DNA of 64,000 nucleotides from Biomphalaria glabrata. Its lineage: Eukaryota; Mollusca; Gastropoda; Planorbidae. Below the pieces are notes generated by a model, which saw only the letters and a program-made list of their open reading frames with translations, ran no database searches and was not told the DNA's origin. Positions 1-11,984 of the stretch are shown here, piece after piece; within the stretch, counting starts at the first letter, position 1, and every line of letters starts with the position of its first letter. The stretch lies in assembly GCF_947242115.1 (NCBI RefSeq), contig NC_074713.1:6824001-6888000 (forward strand), read 5' to 3'. Position numbers and translations under genes: made by a program.

Positions 1-362
1 AATTATACATATTTACAAACTCTGACCTAAGAGAGCGAAGGTGAAGCTATTTTTAGGCGTTTATTATCTGCTGGAATGGATTTTTATGATTTTTTTTTTT
101 AAATTACTTTTTTTTTTGCTAGCCTACAAAATTGGAACATATTTAGGCTAATGTGTAGGCTTTAATTGATTGTGATTTTAATGGGAATTAATGTTTTAGC
201 TGTAGATTAAGTCTATTTTTCTCTATAGTAAAAAGAAAACTATTTTTAATTGTTTATTTTCTGCAAATAAATGGGATGCTGCATGACATATATATTTACT
301 GCAAGAGAAGGTGGGGTCACAGGTTGGACACAAAAAAATATGTGAAGTGCTACAATAATTAC

Positions 363-541
363 CTTCAGGAATATCTGTAAGGAATAAAATATCTTTAGGC
401 TCATGTCCTATTTCTGTTGCAATTTTCTTGTAACTGGCCTTATCTCTTTTACTTCCTGTTGTTGTATCAAAGTAACCAGAAAACACCTGACAAGAAACAA
501 GCATTGCTTTGAGCAAAAAACAAACAACTTATACATTTATT

Positions 542-586
<45 letters not shown>

Positions 587-3383
587 TTTTGTACAAATAG
601 GAAAAACAGATGGTCTCTTTAAACTTACATCTGAAAGATCTCCTTGATTGGAATATGAGAATAAAAGCTTCTGTGATTGGATACTAGCTGAAGAAAACAC
701 ATACAGTTTAAATCCTTCTTCTGCTAGCATTTTCAACATGGGACCAACATCTTCAAACAACCTAAAAAAATTATTGTAAAAACAATAGGGCTATTAGAAT
801 CTAATTAATCAAAACATTTAATACCCAAAATGCCATTACTGTTTAAATTTACCCATTAACCAATACATTACCACATTAAAAGCATCAATCAACATGTGTC
901 TATAGAGAATCATATTCATATACAGAAAATCATTTTATAAATCTTGGCCTCCAATACTATTTGCTAAAAAAAACTATTACAATTATTCCTAAGACATGAA
1001 TAACTTTCTTTGGGAAAAATGTGGCACATAAGTCTATGTACTTACTCTCCTTTTATCTCTGAGGATTCAAATGCCTCTTTCCAGATCAATCCCTGTAAAG
1101 CTTTCAGTTCAGTGGTTTTTCTGTTTTCACCCATCTGCCATTTCACATTGTCAATGACTGCTTTAATAACATCTTCTTTACTAGCATCTCCACTTGGAAT
1201 TTCAACGACTCCTTCAACTTTTTCATCTTTTTCTTTTGCAGCCTACAAATTAAAAGAATATAATGTCAATGAAAAAGTAAGCTTATTATAGAAAATCAAA
1301 ATAATAGTTTTCGCACTAACACTTACATCCTCCAGCACCAAGCTCTCTCCACAAAGGTCACAAGTGACTTCTACAGCCTCTTCCAAGCTAGTGCTTACAG
1401 ATTTAAGGCCATTTAAGAAAGTGCAATGCCATATTTAATGAGAACAGCCCTACATTTTTTTCCCCTTAACTTTTATGTTTTGGCTATCTTTGGGGAATGT
1501 GTTTTGTCTTGTCTAAGAATCTGTTCCATGAATATCAAAGCACTACTAGGTCACTTATTTGCTTTGGAGTCAAGTGCCTGTTCAGTAGAAGATTCTTAGT
1601 TGCTGACATGATCTCTGTATGCTATATGTAGGCCATCGCTGCTGAGGTACATTTAGCCTCATTTTGACCTTTGTGGATGTCTCACAAACATATCTCACAA
1701 ATTGAACAACCATTTTATTGAATACACAAACACACACAAAATACAAATTCTGATCTTGAATTCTAAAATGATTACCTGGTCTCTGAGTGCTGCAATAGCT
1801 TTCTGTACATCTGCATTTTCAAAGTTTTTATTGAGATAGCTCTCAATGTTATTTGTCACATAAGGAAATAATGTTTTCTGAAAAACAATAATAACATAAT
1901 AATAAGCCTGTATTAGAATTAAACTACTAACAAAAAAAAAAGAAGTTAATTACATTAAACCAATAGATTTCTAGAGATCGAGATGTTTTTTTCCAATTTT
2001 CAAAAGTTGTGTTTAGATCCTTTGCAAAGAGAGATAACTCTCTAAAACAAATTCTAGAAAAAAAGAAAAAAAAAAGAAAGAAAGAACAATAAATTTGGAT
2101 CTAGTACAAGTACGATCTAGATTCTCTAGATATAGCACTTTTAAATGTTAAGAAAAAAAAAAGTCTATAGATCTCGATCTCATTCCCTTTACAAAAAAAA
2201 TTAGCTAATATAATATAAATATATCTAAGTTATAAATCATCTTTTTTTTATTTAATTCTAGATCTGTAGCTGGAGAGATCATTGAAGTAAGCAAACTTCT
2301 AAAATGACAAAAACCTAGGTACTATCTTAGTCAATAAATTAAATTTTACTCTCAAATACTGATTATATCAGTATCAGCAAAAAAGGGCAGCAAAGAGAAA
2401 TGCCTTGGCTATGTTTTATCACACTCACATCTGCAATATTTTAAGTTTTAATATCACTGCCAGGTAAGGCAATCTGAACATTAAAAATAAAAATAAACTT
2501 CATCGAATCCTAAAAGCTGCGGGTAAAGTCATTGGCAAAAACAAAACCCATTTCGGCAGCTCAGGCAGCTGTTTGAGAAAAACAATAAAAAAGCTAAAAA
2601 GATTCTAGATCTAGACCTAGATAACTTTATAGTTATAATTATATAAATATAATCATATAATGTTTTGTTGGGTGTAATGCATAAATTGTATGAGTAAGAC
2701 TAATTTCCTTATGGATAATAAAGATTATTATTATTATAAATTATTATTAGAAGACATTTTTTTTTTAAGTTATCAAATTGAATATAATCAATCTAGATCT
2801 AGCTCTAGATTAATCTAGATATAGATTATAGATCTATACTCTATATCTTCAACAGTCTATTTTCTTTAATATTATTATTGTTTGGTTATAACTTATAATA
2901 AACAAATGAAAAAGAAAAACGCCAAGTCCAAGTTGGCCAGAGAGTTGACGAAGTGATCGCTTATCGCTCAAGACAACACAAGTGTGAAGTTAAAATTATC
3001 AATAGATGCCTAAATAAAACTTTATTAAAGCATCGATCTCTATGCAAGTATGCATACCAAGACAACATTAAAAACCTTGACCTAGTATATTTCTGAATTA
3101 AGAAAACTTGATATAGAATCTACATAATATCAGACATGAAAGGAAGATCTACTATCATACAATGTCAGGAAAAAAAAAAAGTGAGGGTGAGAAGACCAAT
3201 CACAGATTACTTGATGTTGATCATGGTGGACGAAGCCGCTACTTAGCCAATCTATTAAGAGAATAGCTAACTTACCTCTACAAATGAAATAGGAGTAGTA
3301 GTTCCTTCAATGTCTAACAATAATGATCGAACACCAACTAAAAGAGACTCTGCCTCTTCAGCCGGTCTTTTCTGTGGTGCCAT
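363..3383 (-). CDS. ENOPH1: Enolase-phosphatase E1, 5' six coding exons (3' end off window)
   Basis: This HAD-family enzyme of methionine salvage converts 2,3-diketo-5-methylthiopentyl-1-phosphate to the acireductone in the cytosol. Coding exons on the minus strand are 3383-3276, 1877-1776, 1242-1046, 761-629 and 486-363, all with AG/GT borders and compatible phases; a doubtful extra exon lies at 1377-1327. The start (ATG 3383-3381) is the only Met giving an N-terminus that reads into LLLDIEGTTTPISFV, the nucleophile motif DxEGTT. Exon 2 reads KTLFPYVTNNIESYL; exon 3 contains IDNVKWQMGENRKTTELKAL; exon 4 has FSSAS (HAD motif II) before QSQKLLF; exon 5 has DILFLTD (motif III/IV region). About 221 of the usual ~260 residues are present. 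The last exon, expected to encode the conserved ARAA..G segment, is beyond base 1. Identification rests on remembered family sequence and is strong along the whole length. Confidence 0.93.
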
Positions 3384-3760
3384 CATTTGGAATTTTTAGG
3401 GAAATAGCGATTTCTTTCACGAAAAAGGAACAAAGACGCCGGCCTGTTTGTGAAGCACTGACAGGTGCGCACTCCATTGATTGGACACAAGAGGGCGCCA
3501 CAGAAGTTGTAAGTGGCGTAGGCTCTTCTAGCATCTGAGGATCTCCCCCATTTCGCATAATATAAGTAAAACGCTGATTGTTTAATAAAACACGACAATG
3601 TCTAACTATATAAAAGAGATAATTTTAAATTATTTTCATTCTGACCTTTTTAAAACTCAGTTTTGGTTTAAAAATCGTACAAGAGAGATATAATTGCATA
3701 AATCATTTCTAACGCCAAAATACGGACTATGGCCGTAAAATGACGTCATGATCGTGATTT
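3384..3760 (-). promoter_or_regulatory. Probable ENOPH1 5'UTR and promoter region
   Basis: The stretch directly upstream of the ENOPH1 start codon is relatively GC-richer and non-repetitive. It holds a perfect palindromic CRE/ATF site TGACGTCA at 3741-3748, about 360 bp upstream of the ATG. No TATA box is convincing. The open frames seen here on both strands are short and overlapping and are not taken as genes. Transcription start is not determined. Confidence 0.4.
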
Positions 3761-5080
3761 AAAAAAAAAAAATTAATACTGTACAAATAGATCTAGATCT
3801 AGTTAACATTTCCAAATCTAGATCTTAATGTGTGAAAAGTTGGGCTTCTCAAAATTTGAGAAACATAGGTTGTGAGTTAGAGAGACTTGATTCAGGATAT
3901 TTTTTTAATCAAACTGTTACAGCATAAAAACATCTGCATAAGGTATATGTATCTGGCACATTATACCCATTAACGTCTTTTTAGTTAAAGATAAGAAAGG
4001 ATACTTAGCGCGGGTAAGATAAAGTGAAGATTTTCAATAGAGAAAGGGTTCAAAGCTGAATTGCTACAAAAATAATGTGAAATAGTATAGATCCTCATTG
4101 TTTAAGTATTTTATTTCGCAACACATCCAGATTTATGAGCTAATTTCGCGAATTGCGGCGTTTACGTTGCGAATCTGTCAAAACCGCCTTAAAAAGCACC
4201 TAAGTGGTAAAAGTAGGAAGTTTCAAGCAAAATCCGTACGGCAGTCCGCAGTTGAGACCTGTTGATAGGCTACATAAATCAGTCAGTCAGTCAGGGATAT
4301 TTTGCGATTATACTATAGATATAGGCAGTGGCGGCGCAAGACCTAAATTTTATGTGGGCGAATTATATTTTGCTAGTCCCTCTTGGCGCGAAGTATATAT
4401 AGCATATATATAGAGCTTACATAAAATGGACATGAACGAAACTGTCAAATGTATATTTTTAAAACTATATAAAAATTTAAAAAAAACAACAACAGATTAC
4501 AATAGGAATAGGTGTTTCATACAAACTCAGAGGCAGCCACTATATGTTCGCCCATGGATCCACGTTTAACAGACTGCGACCATACGAAACAATTAGAGTT
4601 TTAAGCATCTATTATAGATTCTTACTTTTATTGTAATTACCGGTACAACAAAAATTGACACACATCCTCTTAAGTGCTTGATCTTTTAAAAAATAGACTC
4701 TGTTAGCAAAAACCCAAAGAATAATCTGGCCAGTGTGTAACTAACACGGTTACCTCCCTCCCCTCCCCTTTAAAAAAAAAACAAAAAAACATTTAGGCTA
4801 CCAATCATAATAAACGCAAACGTAACAGTAATCAGGAGGGAGATAATTATAAAATTTCAATAATTGAAGTCAAAGGTGTAAATTAAAGTAAGTATGATCA
4901 TCTACAGTCATTTTTTTTTCATATAATCATTATCATTCATTAGTAGAAGGCTAGGTCAGTTTGGAAATGGTAAGTGGAGAGAAAAAATACTTATTGGTAC
5001 CCAACAAAAAAGTTAGGTAGAATAATTTGGAAAGTTGTTTTGACACAAATATTACATTTTGTCTGACAGGAAAGGCTTGG
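3761..5080. other. Intergenic, AT-rich, no gene seen
   Basis: No exon-like frame with splice sites and no recognisable repeat family. Contains an AGATCTAGATCT cluster (3790-3830), a pyrimidine block near 4755-4770, and at 4327-4340 a CAGTGGCGGCGC word resembling hAT-type ends for which no partner end was found. Confidence 0.4.
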
Positions 5081-5722
5081 TGTGATGTGACGCTACACAC
5101 AGTGTGAACCTGGCCAATGACAGTATGTACTTTGAAAAACTCATGTTTTATGCCTATGTCAGCAAAGTCAGCAAAGGCATCTTCGTATGTGGACTATGTA
5201 CATGTGTATCTACTCTGAAAAACTGTTTTATGCCTGTGGAATCGGCAAAGGCATCGTCGTATGGGGACTGTATACATGTCTTGATGGACTTAGTACTATT
5301 GGTTGGTGAAACTATTACACTGTACTATACTATTTTATTGTCAATGACATGAGTGATGATTGGAACAATGTATACCGGATATTTTCTTACCAATAACTGT
5401 ATTGGAACTGTACATATTGTTTTCTTGGTGTCAACATTCAACTACAGTGTGAACTTTGTTACATAGGAACATGGACAATATGGAAATATGTAATGACACA
5501 AGATGCGTAGAAGTTGAGGTTAATCGGGTTTTTCCATAGTGACGTGACGAGTAATTAAAAAGTAGGAGAACGGAACAAGAAGAATAACGGACAAGACGCC
5601 TGAGAGGACGACGCTAGGCTAGCGACGACAGAGGACTGTGCCCTTTTTATTGTTCATTAAATTGTTGAAGTTATCAGCCTGCGTTATCAAGTATATTCGT
5701 TATTCATTCTGTTGTTGTGTCA
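5081..5722 (+). mobile_element. Possible solo LTR fossil (gypsy-like)
   Basis: The segment starts TGTGATGTGACGC and ends GTTGTTGTGTCA, the TG...CA form of retroviral-type LTRs, with a polyadenylation-like TTCATTAAATTG in its 3' third. Flanking pentamers (CTTGG, TATGG) match only weakly, so the boundaries are uncertain. No internal coding region lies beside it, so it would be a solo, old copy. A ~75-bp internal direct duplication lies at about 5126-5285. Confidence 0.25.
5126..5285 (+). repeat. Two-copy ~75-bp direct repeat
   Basis: Two adjacent diverged units share the words CTGAAAAACT, GTTTTATGCCT, GGCAAAGGCATC and CGTATG, followed by GGACTATGTACATGT in the first unit and GGACTGTATACATGT in the second. 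It lies inside the candidate LTR and accounts for the 82-residue open frame here, which is not taken as a gene. Confidence 0.6.
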
Positions 5723-6012
5723 TATGGACTCGCATGCACCATTAACATATATACTCATCAACAAAATAGACCATCAACACTAGTTTGCCTATGCCTAAGT
5801 AATGTAGGCTACATTGAAGCTCAAATATAGATCATCATTGTCGCCTGTTTTGTAACAAGTAGGCCTACAGAATAGGCCTACTGTCCTACTTCACATATGC
5901 TCTATATCACAGTAGGCCCTATAACATCTTCGTCTGTTTCATGTAGCGATACTTCAGTTTGAAACCAATCTCAAGCGGGAAGGCTCACCACCACCATTTT
6001 AGTACATTAGAA

Positions 6013-6947
6013 CAGTAGCGTCACAGGGGGGTTCGGGGGTGCGGGCCGCACCGGGTGACACCCAAATAATAAAAAAATGCACTTTTACACACACACACAC
6101 AAAACAAAACAAAAAAAACAACACTATTATTAGAAAACCACGAGAAGACTGAAAAACCTTTATCAGGCTTTAAGATTTGAAAAAAAAACTTTGGCAGCAG
6201 GACTACAAAAAAAAATGACAGGGAAGTCATTGCTATGATCAAGTTAAAGAATGAAAAAAAAATATTTTGCACAAACTGCTTGAAATCAAAATGTTTCTTG
6301 AAAAGAAAATAAGGTATTTTGTGAAAAAGTGAAGATGATTCTTCATTGAATAAAGAAAATTGTATTGAAATTCTGGAAATATCCAAATCATGGACTTGTA
6401 TGTATTGTATCTAGATCTAGACTGGACATGGAGATCTTTTAAAACTATAAAAAATGTGAAATTTTTGTAAAAAGTTGAAACAAGGCGTTGTTTTGTAAAG
6501 TAGTTATAAGAAGTAAAGTTTTTTGTTCAACCCTAACCTATGTAACATATAATTTAATTTTTAGATCTAGATCTAGTAATTGAACATCAAAAATAAGAGT
6601 AGGCTTACTCTCGTCTCATAATTATTATTTTGCAATTTTTAGATACATAATCTAGAAAGATCAGGTAATCAATCTATTTAAATGTACATAAGATGATTAA
6701 AATCAACAGACATTAATTATTTCGATCTAGGATTTTTGAAACATTATCTCAATGGAAACTAACAGGAAATGGCTTTGTTTCATATATTAGCGTGAATATA
6801 TAGTTCTGTAACTAATAGCCCATTCTAAAGAAAATCAGAGAAATGATTTTGCATTATTTCTAAACTTTGAAAACTAAAGATCATTACTTTTCTAAGACAG
6901 AAAAGAATGATTGGGGCTACTTCTCTTAAGGCTTGAAAAAGAGTTAA

Positions 6948-7025
<78 letters not shown>

Positions 7026-8387
7026 GTGAATCGATCAATCGCGGATAAGAATTTGTTTTCGGTTTCCAGTCTAGATATAATATATTAAGTCTATGATCCA
7101 AATATGACCTAGCACTGAAACTTATAGGATTGCAAGGCATTGATGTTACTTTCTATAGCCTTGTACCAAAATCTATAGAGTTTATATACCTTTTAGCAGA
7201 CTCTGTAAAGAGACAGATGCTACAAAGTACTGTGGTATCTTGTATCATACCAAGCCTAACACAGATCTCTGAAGTTATAAGATATTTTAGCATTAGCAAT
7301 CATAGCAATGGTATCGTTTAATTGACTGAAATGATTCAGGATTTTCTCTTCAAAGATAACGAAAGCGGATGGTACCAATGCCTGGAAAGAGATGGGCCTG
7401 ACTTATTGATGTGTTGAGCAGGGATATGATAATGCAGCTACAATATCTAGAATTGATGAAGGGGTGCAGGCAAGATTTTTTTTTAAAAAAAGCTATTTTA
7501 ATGGATGCTGTTCAAGTTCTTTTCTTGGCTCTCTAGGGGTTACTTACCGAACGATTACTGCAGATCTATATTAAACACTTATAGATAAAAAACATATTTC
7601 TAAAAGAATCCAGAAAAACTTTATCTCTCATGAAATCACAAGTTTATTAGTTATATAGAAACACTCAGTAATTGCAAACAAAAATCCGTCCTCTTCTACT
7701 GTAACAACTAACACAAACACCAGTCCAGGAAACAACTGGCTACCAAGTTCTCTCTGTCACACAAGGAAAACTTACATTCAAAAACATCACGTGGATAGCC
7801 TACACATTCATACCTGGGGATATAAACAAAAGGGATATAACTCTTTCATGCTGGTAGCGAAATAACACATTCTCTCTCGCCAGACGCTATGTGGTCAAAA
7901 TTAAGAAACTTTTTCTTGCCTAACATTTTATGTACTCTTAAAAAAATGTTTTCTTTCTTGGCCGCTTCTACCATTCGATGGGGTATATTAATTAATCCCA
8001 CTGGAGTATCATTAAAATGTCTGTCATATAAACACTCGCTGTAGTGCTGATCATACTACTATTAGACCCGTGAAGGAACGGTTCGATGCATGTGTGACGC
8101 GATTGAAGCTCTTTGGAGCTCTTTGCCACTTAAAAACAGCACTAGATGGGCAGCTCCAAAGACCATTGCCAGTTTTCTGTGAAAACATGTATACCTCTTA
8201 GTGCTTTACTAATAGAATCGGCATTTTTGTTAACGTTGAGTAGCAACTATCAATGGAAAAAATTAGCTCAATGTATTATGGCGCAACAAAAAGAACTAAA
8301 CAATACGTTTTTACTGGGAAGATCTGAGGGGGGGGGGACACGCTGAACTTACCTCACCGGGTGACACCCACCCTAGTCACGCCACTG
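6013..8387 (+). mobile_element. hAT-like DNA transposon, non-autonomous, 2.4 kb
   Basis: Left end CAGTAGCGTCAC and right end GTCACGCCACTG are near-perfect inverted repeats. Just inside, both ends carry the block ACCGGGTGACACCC in opposite functional orientation. The flanking 8-mers CATTAGAA (6005-6012) and CATTGGAG (8388-8395) agree at 6 of 8 positions, as expected for an old 8-bp hAT target duplication. The interior has no transposase I recognise; it contains a long TA microsatellite and AGATCT words. Possibly a deletion derivative of a larger element. Class assignment comes from ends and duplication length only. Confidence 0.55.
6953..7022. repeat. (TA)n microsatellite, about 35 units
   Basis: Uninterrupted TA dinucleotide run within the hAT-like element. 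A shorter run is at 548-582 in the ENOPH1 intron and another at 53551-53579 in the ITPK1 intron. The Tyr-Ile open frames across these runs are artefacts. Confidence 0.98.
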
Positions 8388-8394
8388 CATTGGA

Positions 8395-8640
8395 GCATAG
8401 GGCTGCAATAGTATTTCGCCATCGGACTCTGTTTTGGGCAATCCTCCTCACTCGGGCCCATGTCCATCCTGCCGTCTTTGCTTCTTTTTCTAATGATCTC
8501 CTCCGTGTTTGCTTTGGGCTCCCAGCCTTTCTCCTCCCTAGTGGGTTCCAGCCTAAGGCCTGTCTTGCAATGTTGTATTCTTTGCATATAGACGGCTCGG
8601 ATGAATGCACTTTTTTTATGTCTAAGAGACGTCATAACGA
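8395..8640 (-). mobile_element. LINE ORF2 C-terminal remnant
   Basis: On the minus strand the frame at 8610-8377 reads GRRKAGSPKQTRRRSLEKE followed by WTWARVRRIAQNRVRWRN and IAALC, the distal C-terminal motif (GRPkqTWRR...W..v..lAqdRvrWR..v.alC) of many animal LINE ORF2 proteins. It is 5' truncated: nothing of the reverse transcriptase is recognisable further upstream. The hAT-like element abuts it directly at 8387/8388, so that element inserted next to or into the LINE end. Confidence 0.7.
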
Positions 8641-9784
8641 AACGATTAAGAAACGCGGTTGCAATAAGGAACAGTTTAGAGCTCAGATCATTTAATTCAT
8701 TTTAGTCCAGTGCTTTTCAAACTTTTTTGAACAAGTACCCCTCGGTAATGATGACCAGTAGACTGAAGTGCCACTGCCCATGAATCGTTCATTTTTGCCA
8801 TTGTTTTTTGGTTTGTTTTTTTTTTTTTTGGGGGGGGGGAGTTATAACTACTCTAATTATGACGTTAAAGTAATATGGAACAAATTAAACCTTGTTATTA
8901 AAGAAACGTTAATAGCTAATGGTTTTCACTGTACTTGCGATTTGGTCCGGAGATCTTCGTTTTCTTCTTTGATCTTTCTTATGATGTGGTTTCGGTAGCC
9001 TATTACCGGACATTTCACTGTTCAAACCACCGCTTTGTGATAAGTTGGCACTTTCCTGATGACAAATTAGTCCATCTTGAAGAGACAGCACACCGTAAGA
9101 AGGTTACCTGTGCAAAAAAAAAAAAAAAATGCTCACAGATCGTAGACGTAACAGCTTTAATTTGTAAAACCAAAATTCGAACTGAAGAAGTATTACACGC
9201 CAAACAGGCAAGCAATTTTGTATTAGATCATTTCTTGATTTGTTTCTTTTTCTACTTAGGAAGGATTAAAATTAAAACAGAACGTTAAATTACAAAACGT
9301 GTATACATCCATGTCTATCTATGTCAGTTATCCTCTAGAGAGAAACTTACCTGGAAAAGTATAAGAGGAAAAATAAACGGAAAGATCGAGATATTGATTT
9401 TTTAGAAAATCTGGAAAATAAAGGAACACACGAGTAGGCCTACCACTTGGCATGGCTTGAAATACCAGAAGTGGTGCGTGTAGGCCTACAAAAACTTGGG
9501 AAAGTGCTGATCTAGACTACTAGGCAGACATTATTTATTTATTTTTCTTTCTTTCTTTTATTGACTATCCTAGATGAATTGCACTCTCTGGCAGATGATG
9601 AATTTCATCTACACTGGCTTAGAGTTGGAGCATACGATAGGCCTACTTGCCTTTTGCAGTCATTTCCCAGGACATATGCGATCATAATGGGATGTCTTAG
9701 ATGACTTTCCTTAATACTCCACCTCACCGTCCATTTTTACAGCTGTTTTTTATGATTACAACTAAACCTTACTAACCCTTGTCC
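8641..9784. other. Intergenic, nothing recognised
   Basis: AT-rich sequence with poly-T/poly-G tracts (8818-8839) and a poly-A run (9114-9129). Open frames on both strands overlap each other and lack family features. Some scattered TAGGCCTAC words occur, as elsewhere in the window. Confidence 0.4.
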
Positions 9785-9925
9785 GACAACAAAGTACGTG
9801 AACAAGACACTGACCCGAAAACCCAACTTTAGAAGAACAACTATATGGAGAGCTGCATGGTCTGGAAACCAATGCCCAGTTAATCTCGGACTACTTATCT
9901 GAACTCTCTAATATAAAACAAGGTT
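9785..9925 (+). mobile_element. LINE 3'-end fragment (same family as 13325-13925)
   Basis: The sequence encodes EEQLYGELHGLETNAQLIS followed by a stop, matching the RKLYGELPDLETTVQFIS end of the RNase H-bearing LINE at 13325-13925. Only the last ~45 codons survive. Confidence 0.6.
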
Positions 9926-9962
9926 ACAAAAGACAGTTTGTGTGGAAACACAAACTCAAAAT

Positions 9963-10150
9963 CGGCCCCCGAAGTAAAATGTTTTACATAATTCGGATAA
10001 TCCTTCAGAGTTGAAGATAGTTTACTTCCTAGTCCAAACCTCCCGCAGGACGACGGGGGATGGGAGCAGGCAGGGTTTGAACCTTCGATCGTCGATAAAT
10101 CCAAACGACAATCCAGCGCGCAAACCGCACGACCAGTGGTCCACCCAGGT
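9963..10150 (-). repeat. tRNA-like SINE-A segment
   Basis: Minus-strand box A-like GGTCGTGCGGTTTGCGCG and box B-like GGTTCAAACCCTGCC are followed by TCCCATCCCCCGTCGTCCTG and GGTTTGGACTAGGAAGTAAA. It matches 28567-28745. The segment forms the right arm of the composite element here, so it may be intrinsic to that element and not a separate SINE insertion. Confidence 0.7.
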
Positions 10151-10242
10151 AGGCTTCAATATTTTCAGAAAGAACATCCGAATGAAATTATATCAAAGAC
10201 AAATGAGAGAAAAGAATGGAGAAAGAAGGTTAACAGATCTTG

Positions 10243-10515
10243 TGTAGTGCCCCAACCGTCCCGCAGATCAAAGGATACGTGAAAGTGAATGTAAAGTTAG
10301 ATGTGAACCTGGCCTAACTAGTTTGTGGTCTATAGGGCAGATGATGTAAAGTTCATCTGTTTTTGTGGCCTACGGTTAACGAGGGTGCCAGCACAACGAC
10401 AAACCGCCTTTGCTTTTCCCCAACTAATGTCAGGTACCCATTAGAGCTGGGTAGACTCAGAAGTTGAAAATCCCAGTCTTCACCAGGATTCGAACCCGGG
10501 ACCCTCGGTTCGAAC
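10243..10515 (-). repeat. SINE-B copy
   Basis: Minus-strand reading has box B GGGTTCGAATCCTGG, then GACTGGGATTTTCAACTTC, CACCCAGCTCTAATGGGTACC-like body, AACAGATGAACTTTACATC and ATCTGCCCTATAGACC. It shares this order with copies at 17055-17290 and 29768-30015. It sits inside the shorter composite element. Confidence 0.75.
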
Positions 10516-10894
10516 TAAATAAGTTAATTGTTTTGAAAAGGCTCAATCTCATATTCGAATCCTCAAAAAAAAAAAAAAAAATTTCCGCTAAACAGAAAAA
10601 AATGTTCACGAAAATGATATTTATAAGATTACTATTCGTCTTATATTAGGTCTAACATATAATGCATACTAATTAGCTTTTTCTTATAAAAAACTGCTTG
10701 CATAATTGATTTTAAAAATTAGAATTTTCGCTTTCAGGAAAAAAAAAGTAGCCGTTGCATCAGAACTTTGAATGGTCTAAAATATTGTGAAGTCGGATTT
10801 TCAATATCTCTTCTAGTTTACGAGATCTAAACGGGACGGACGGACAGACATTTCGCACAAAACTAATAGCGTCTTTTCCCCTTTCGGTGGCCGC

Positions 10895-11499
10895 TAAAAA
10901 TGAGAAAGAAGAAGACTTCGCGCCTATTGCACATGTAGTCTAATGATAATCAAACTCTTGAATGCACCCATGTCCAATGACGAAAGAAAAAAAAAGTTCT
11001 CCAAAAAGAATTATTAGGCCAGAAACATTTTGATGGGTACTTCAGTTTTTTTGTTTTTTTTTTCTAAAATTAATGGCATATTCTTATAATAATCCTGGCC
11101 TAGAAGATGGCTACAAAACATCTCAAGTCGCAAACTCAAACCACTCTTTTACTTTAATTAGCCTTTACGCCTCACGGGGAGCATTAATTATCCTTATATT
11201 TCGGTAATACAATAATGCAACAACAAAATTTATTTCAACAGTTTCTTTTTAGAAACAATCCATCCATTTGCTTTTCATGGGATTAATAACTAAAACCCAC
11301 TTCTTTAATATGAGTTAGAGACTAATGAACACCCCCCTCCTTTTTTTACCAAACCCGCGGTCATTGTTTTTTTCTGTGACAATGTTACATTCACAGGTCC
11401 TGGTTTTCCCGGACCTTTTAACCGGCGTATTATTACTTTTGTTTTACTAATTCCTACTGTAAACTCACTCACTCAAAGAAAAAAAAATGAATCTCGTTT
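10895..11499. other. Intergenic, nothing recognised
   Basis: AT-rich with several homopolymer tracts. No coding signature or known repeat family found. Confidence 0.4.
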
Positions 11500-11665
11500 T
11501 AGGCTGGGGTTTTAAATTTCGGGACGCCCTTTACTCCATCCAATCTAATGGGTATCTGACAATAGTTAAGGGGGGGGGGGGAAGTATCGTTGGCCATAGA
11601 AACAGATGAACTTAACATCATTTGCTATATAGATCGCAAGGCCTGAAGATGTGCTTTACTCTTTT
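11500..11665 (+). repeat. SINE-B fragment
   Basis: Contains GGGACGCCCTTTACTCCATC, TCTAATGGGTATCTGACA, AACAGATGAACTTAACATC, and TATAGATCGCAAGGCCTGA, in the order of the other SINE-B copies. The tRNA-like head is missing, and a poly-G run (about 11571-11581) interrupts the middle. Confidence 0.65.
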
Positions 11666-11984
11666 TTTATATATACTTTTTAGTTTAATATATTATTTGA
11701 ACATAAAGTAGGAATCGATGTTTAAAAATATATTAGGCTATAGGCCTACTTTATATATTGCCTACTTATTGCTGTTGAAATAGCCAGATGTTCTTAGTTT
11801 TTATTTAGGCCTAAGCTCATCCATGTTTTCTCTGTTTTTCGTTCTGTAAAGCTACATACTACTCACAAATACGTGTATTTAAATTGCTAATACCACTAGA
11901 CGCTATTGGCTCTTCTTCTCCCCTTTTGAATATAAGTAATATAGATCTAGACCTTAAGTCAGCATTTGTCAAAGTCTCCTGAGT

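Larger units (their letters stand above)
9963..10894 (-). mobile_element. Short copy of composite GCGGCCCCCG-ended element
   Basis: On the minus strand it begins at 10894 with AGCGGCCACCGAAAGGGG, then TTTTGTGCGAAATGTCTGTC and ...AGATCTCGTAAACTAGAAG, and ends at 9963 with CTTCGGGGGCCG, so the ends are inverted. The left ~150 bp match the left end of the 3.1-kb element at 25687-28817 and the right ~190 bp match its tRNA-like right arm in the same order and orientation. Just outside the right end both copies have a hairpin built from GAGTTTGTGT and ACACAAACT. A SINE of another family (10243-10515) lies in the interior. Confidence 0.6.

Noticed and set aside
3323-3598. Three overlapping 66-71-codon frames at the ENOPH1 start
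   Set aside because: Out of frame with the DxEGTT motif; the real start is the Met at 3383 in the third minus frame.
6892-7140. 82-codon frame with poly Tyr-Ile
   Set aside because: It is a translated TA microsatellite.
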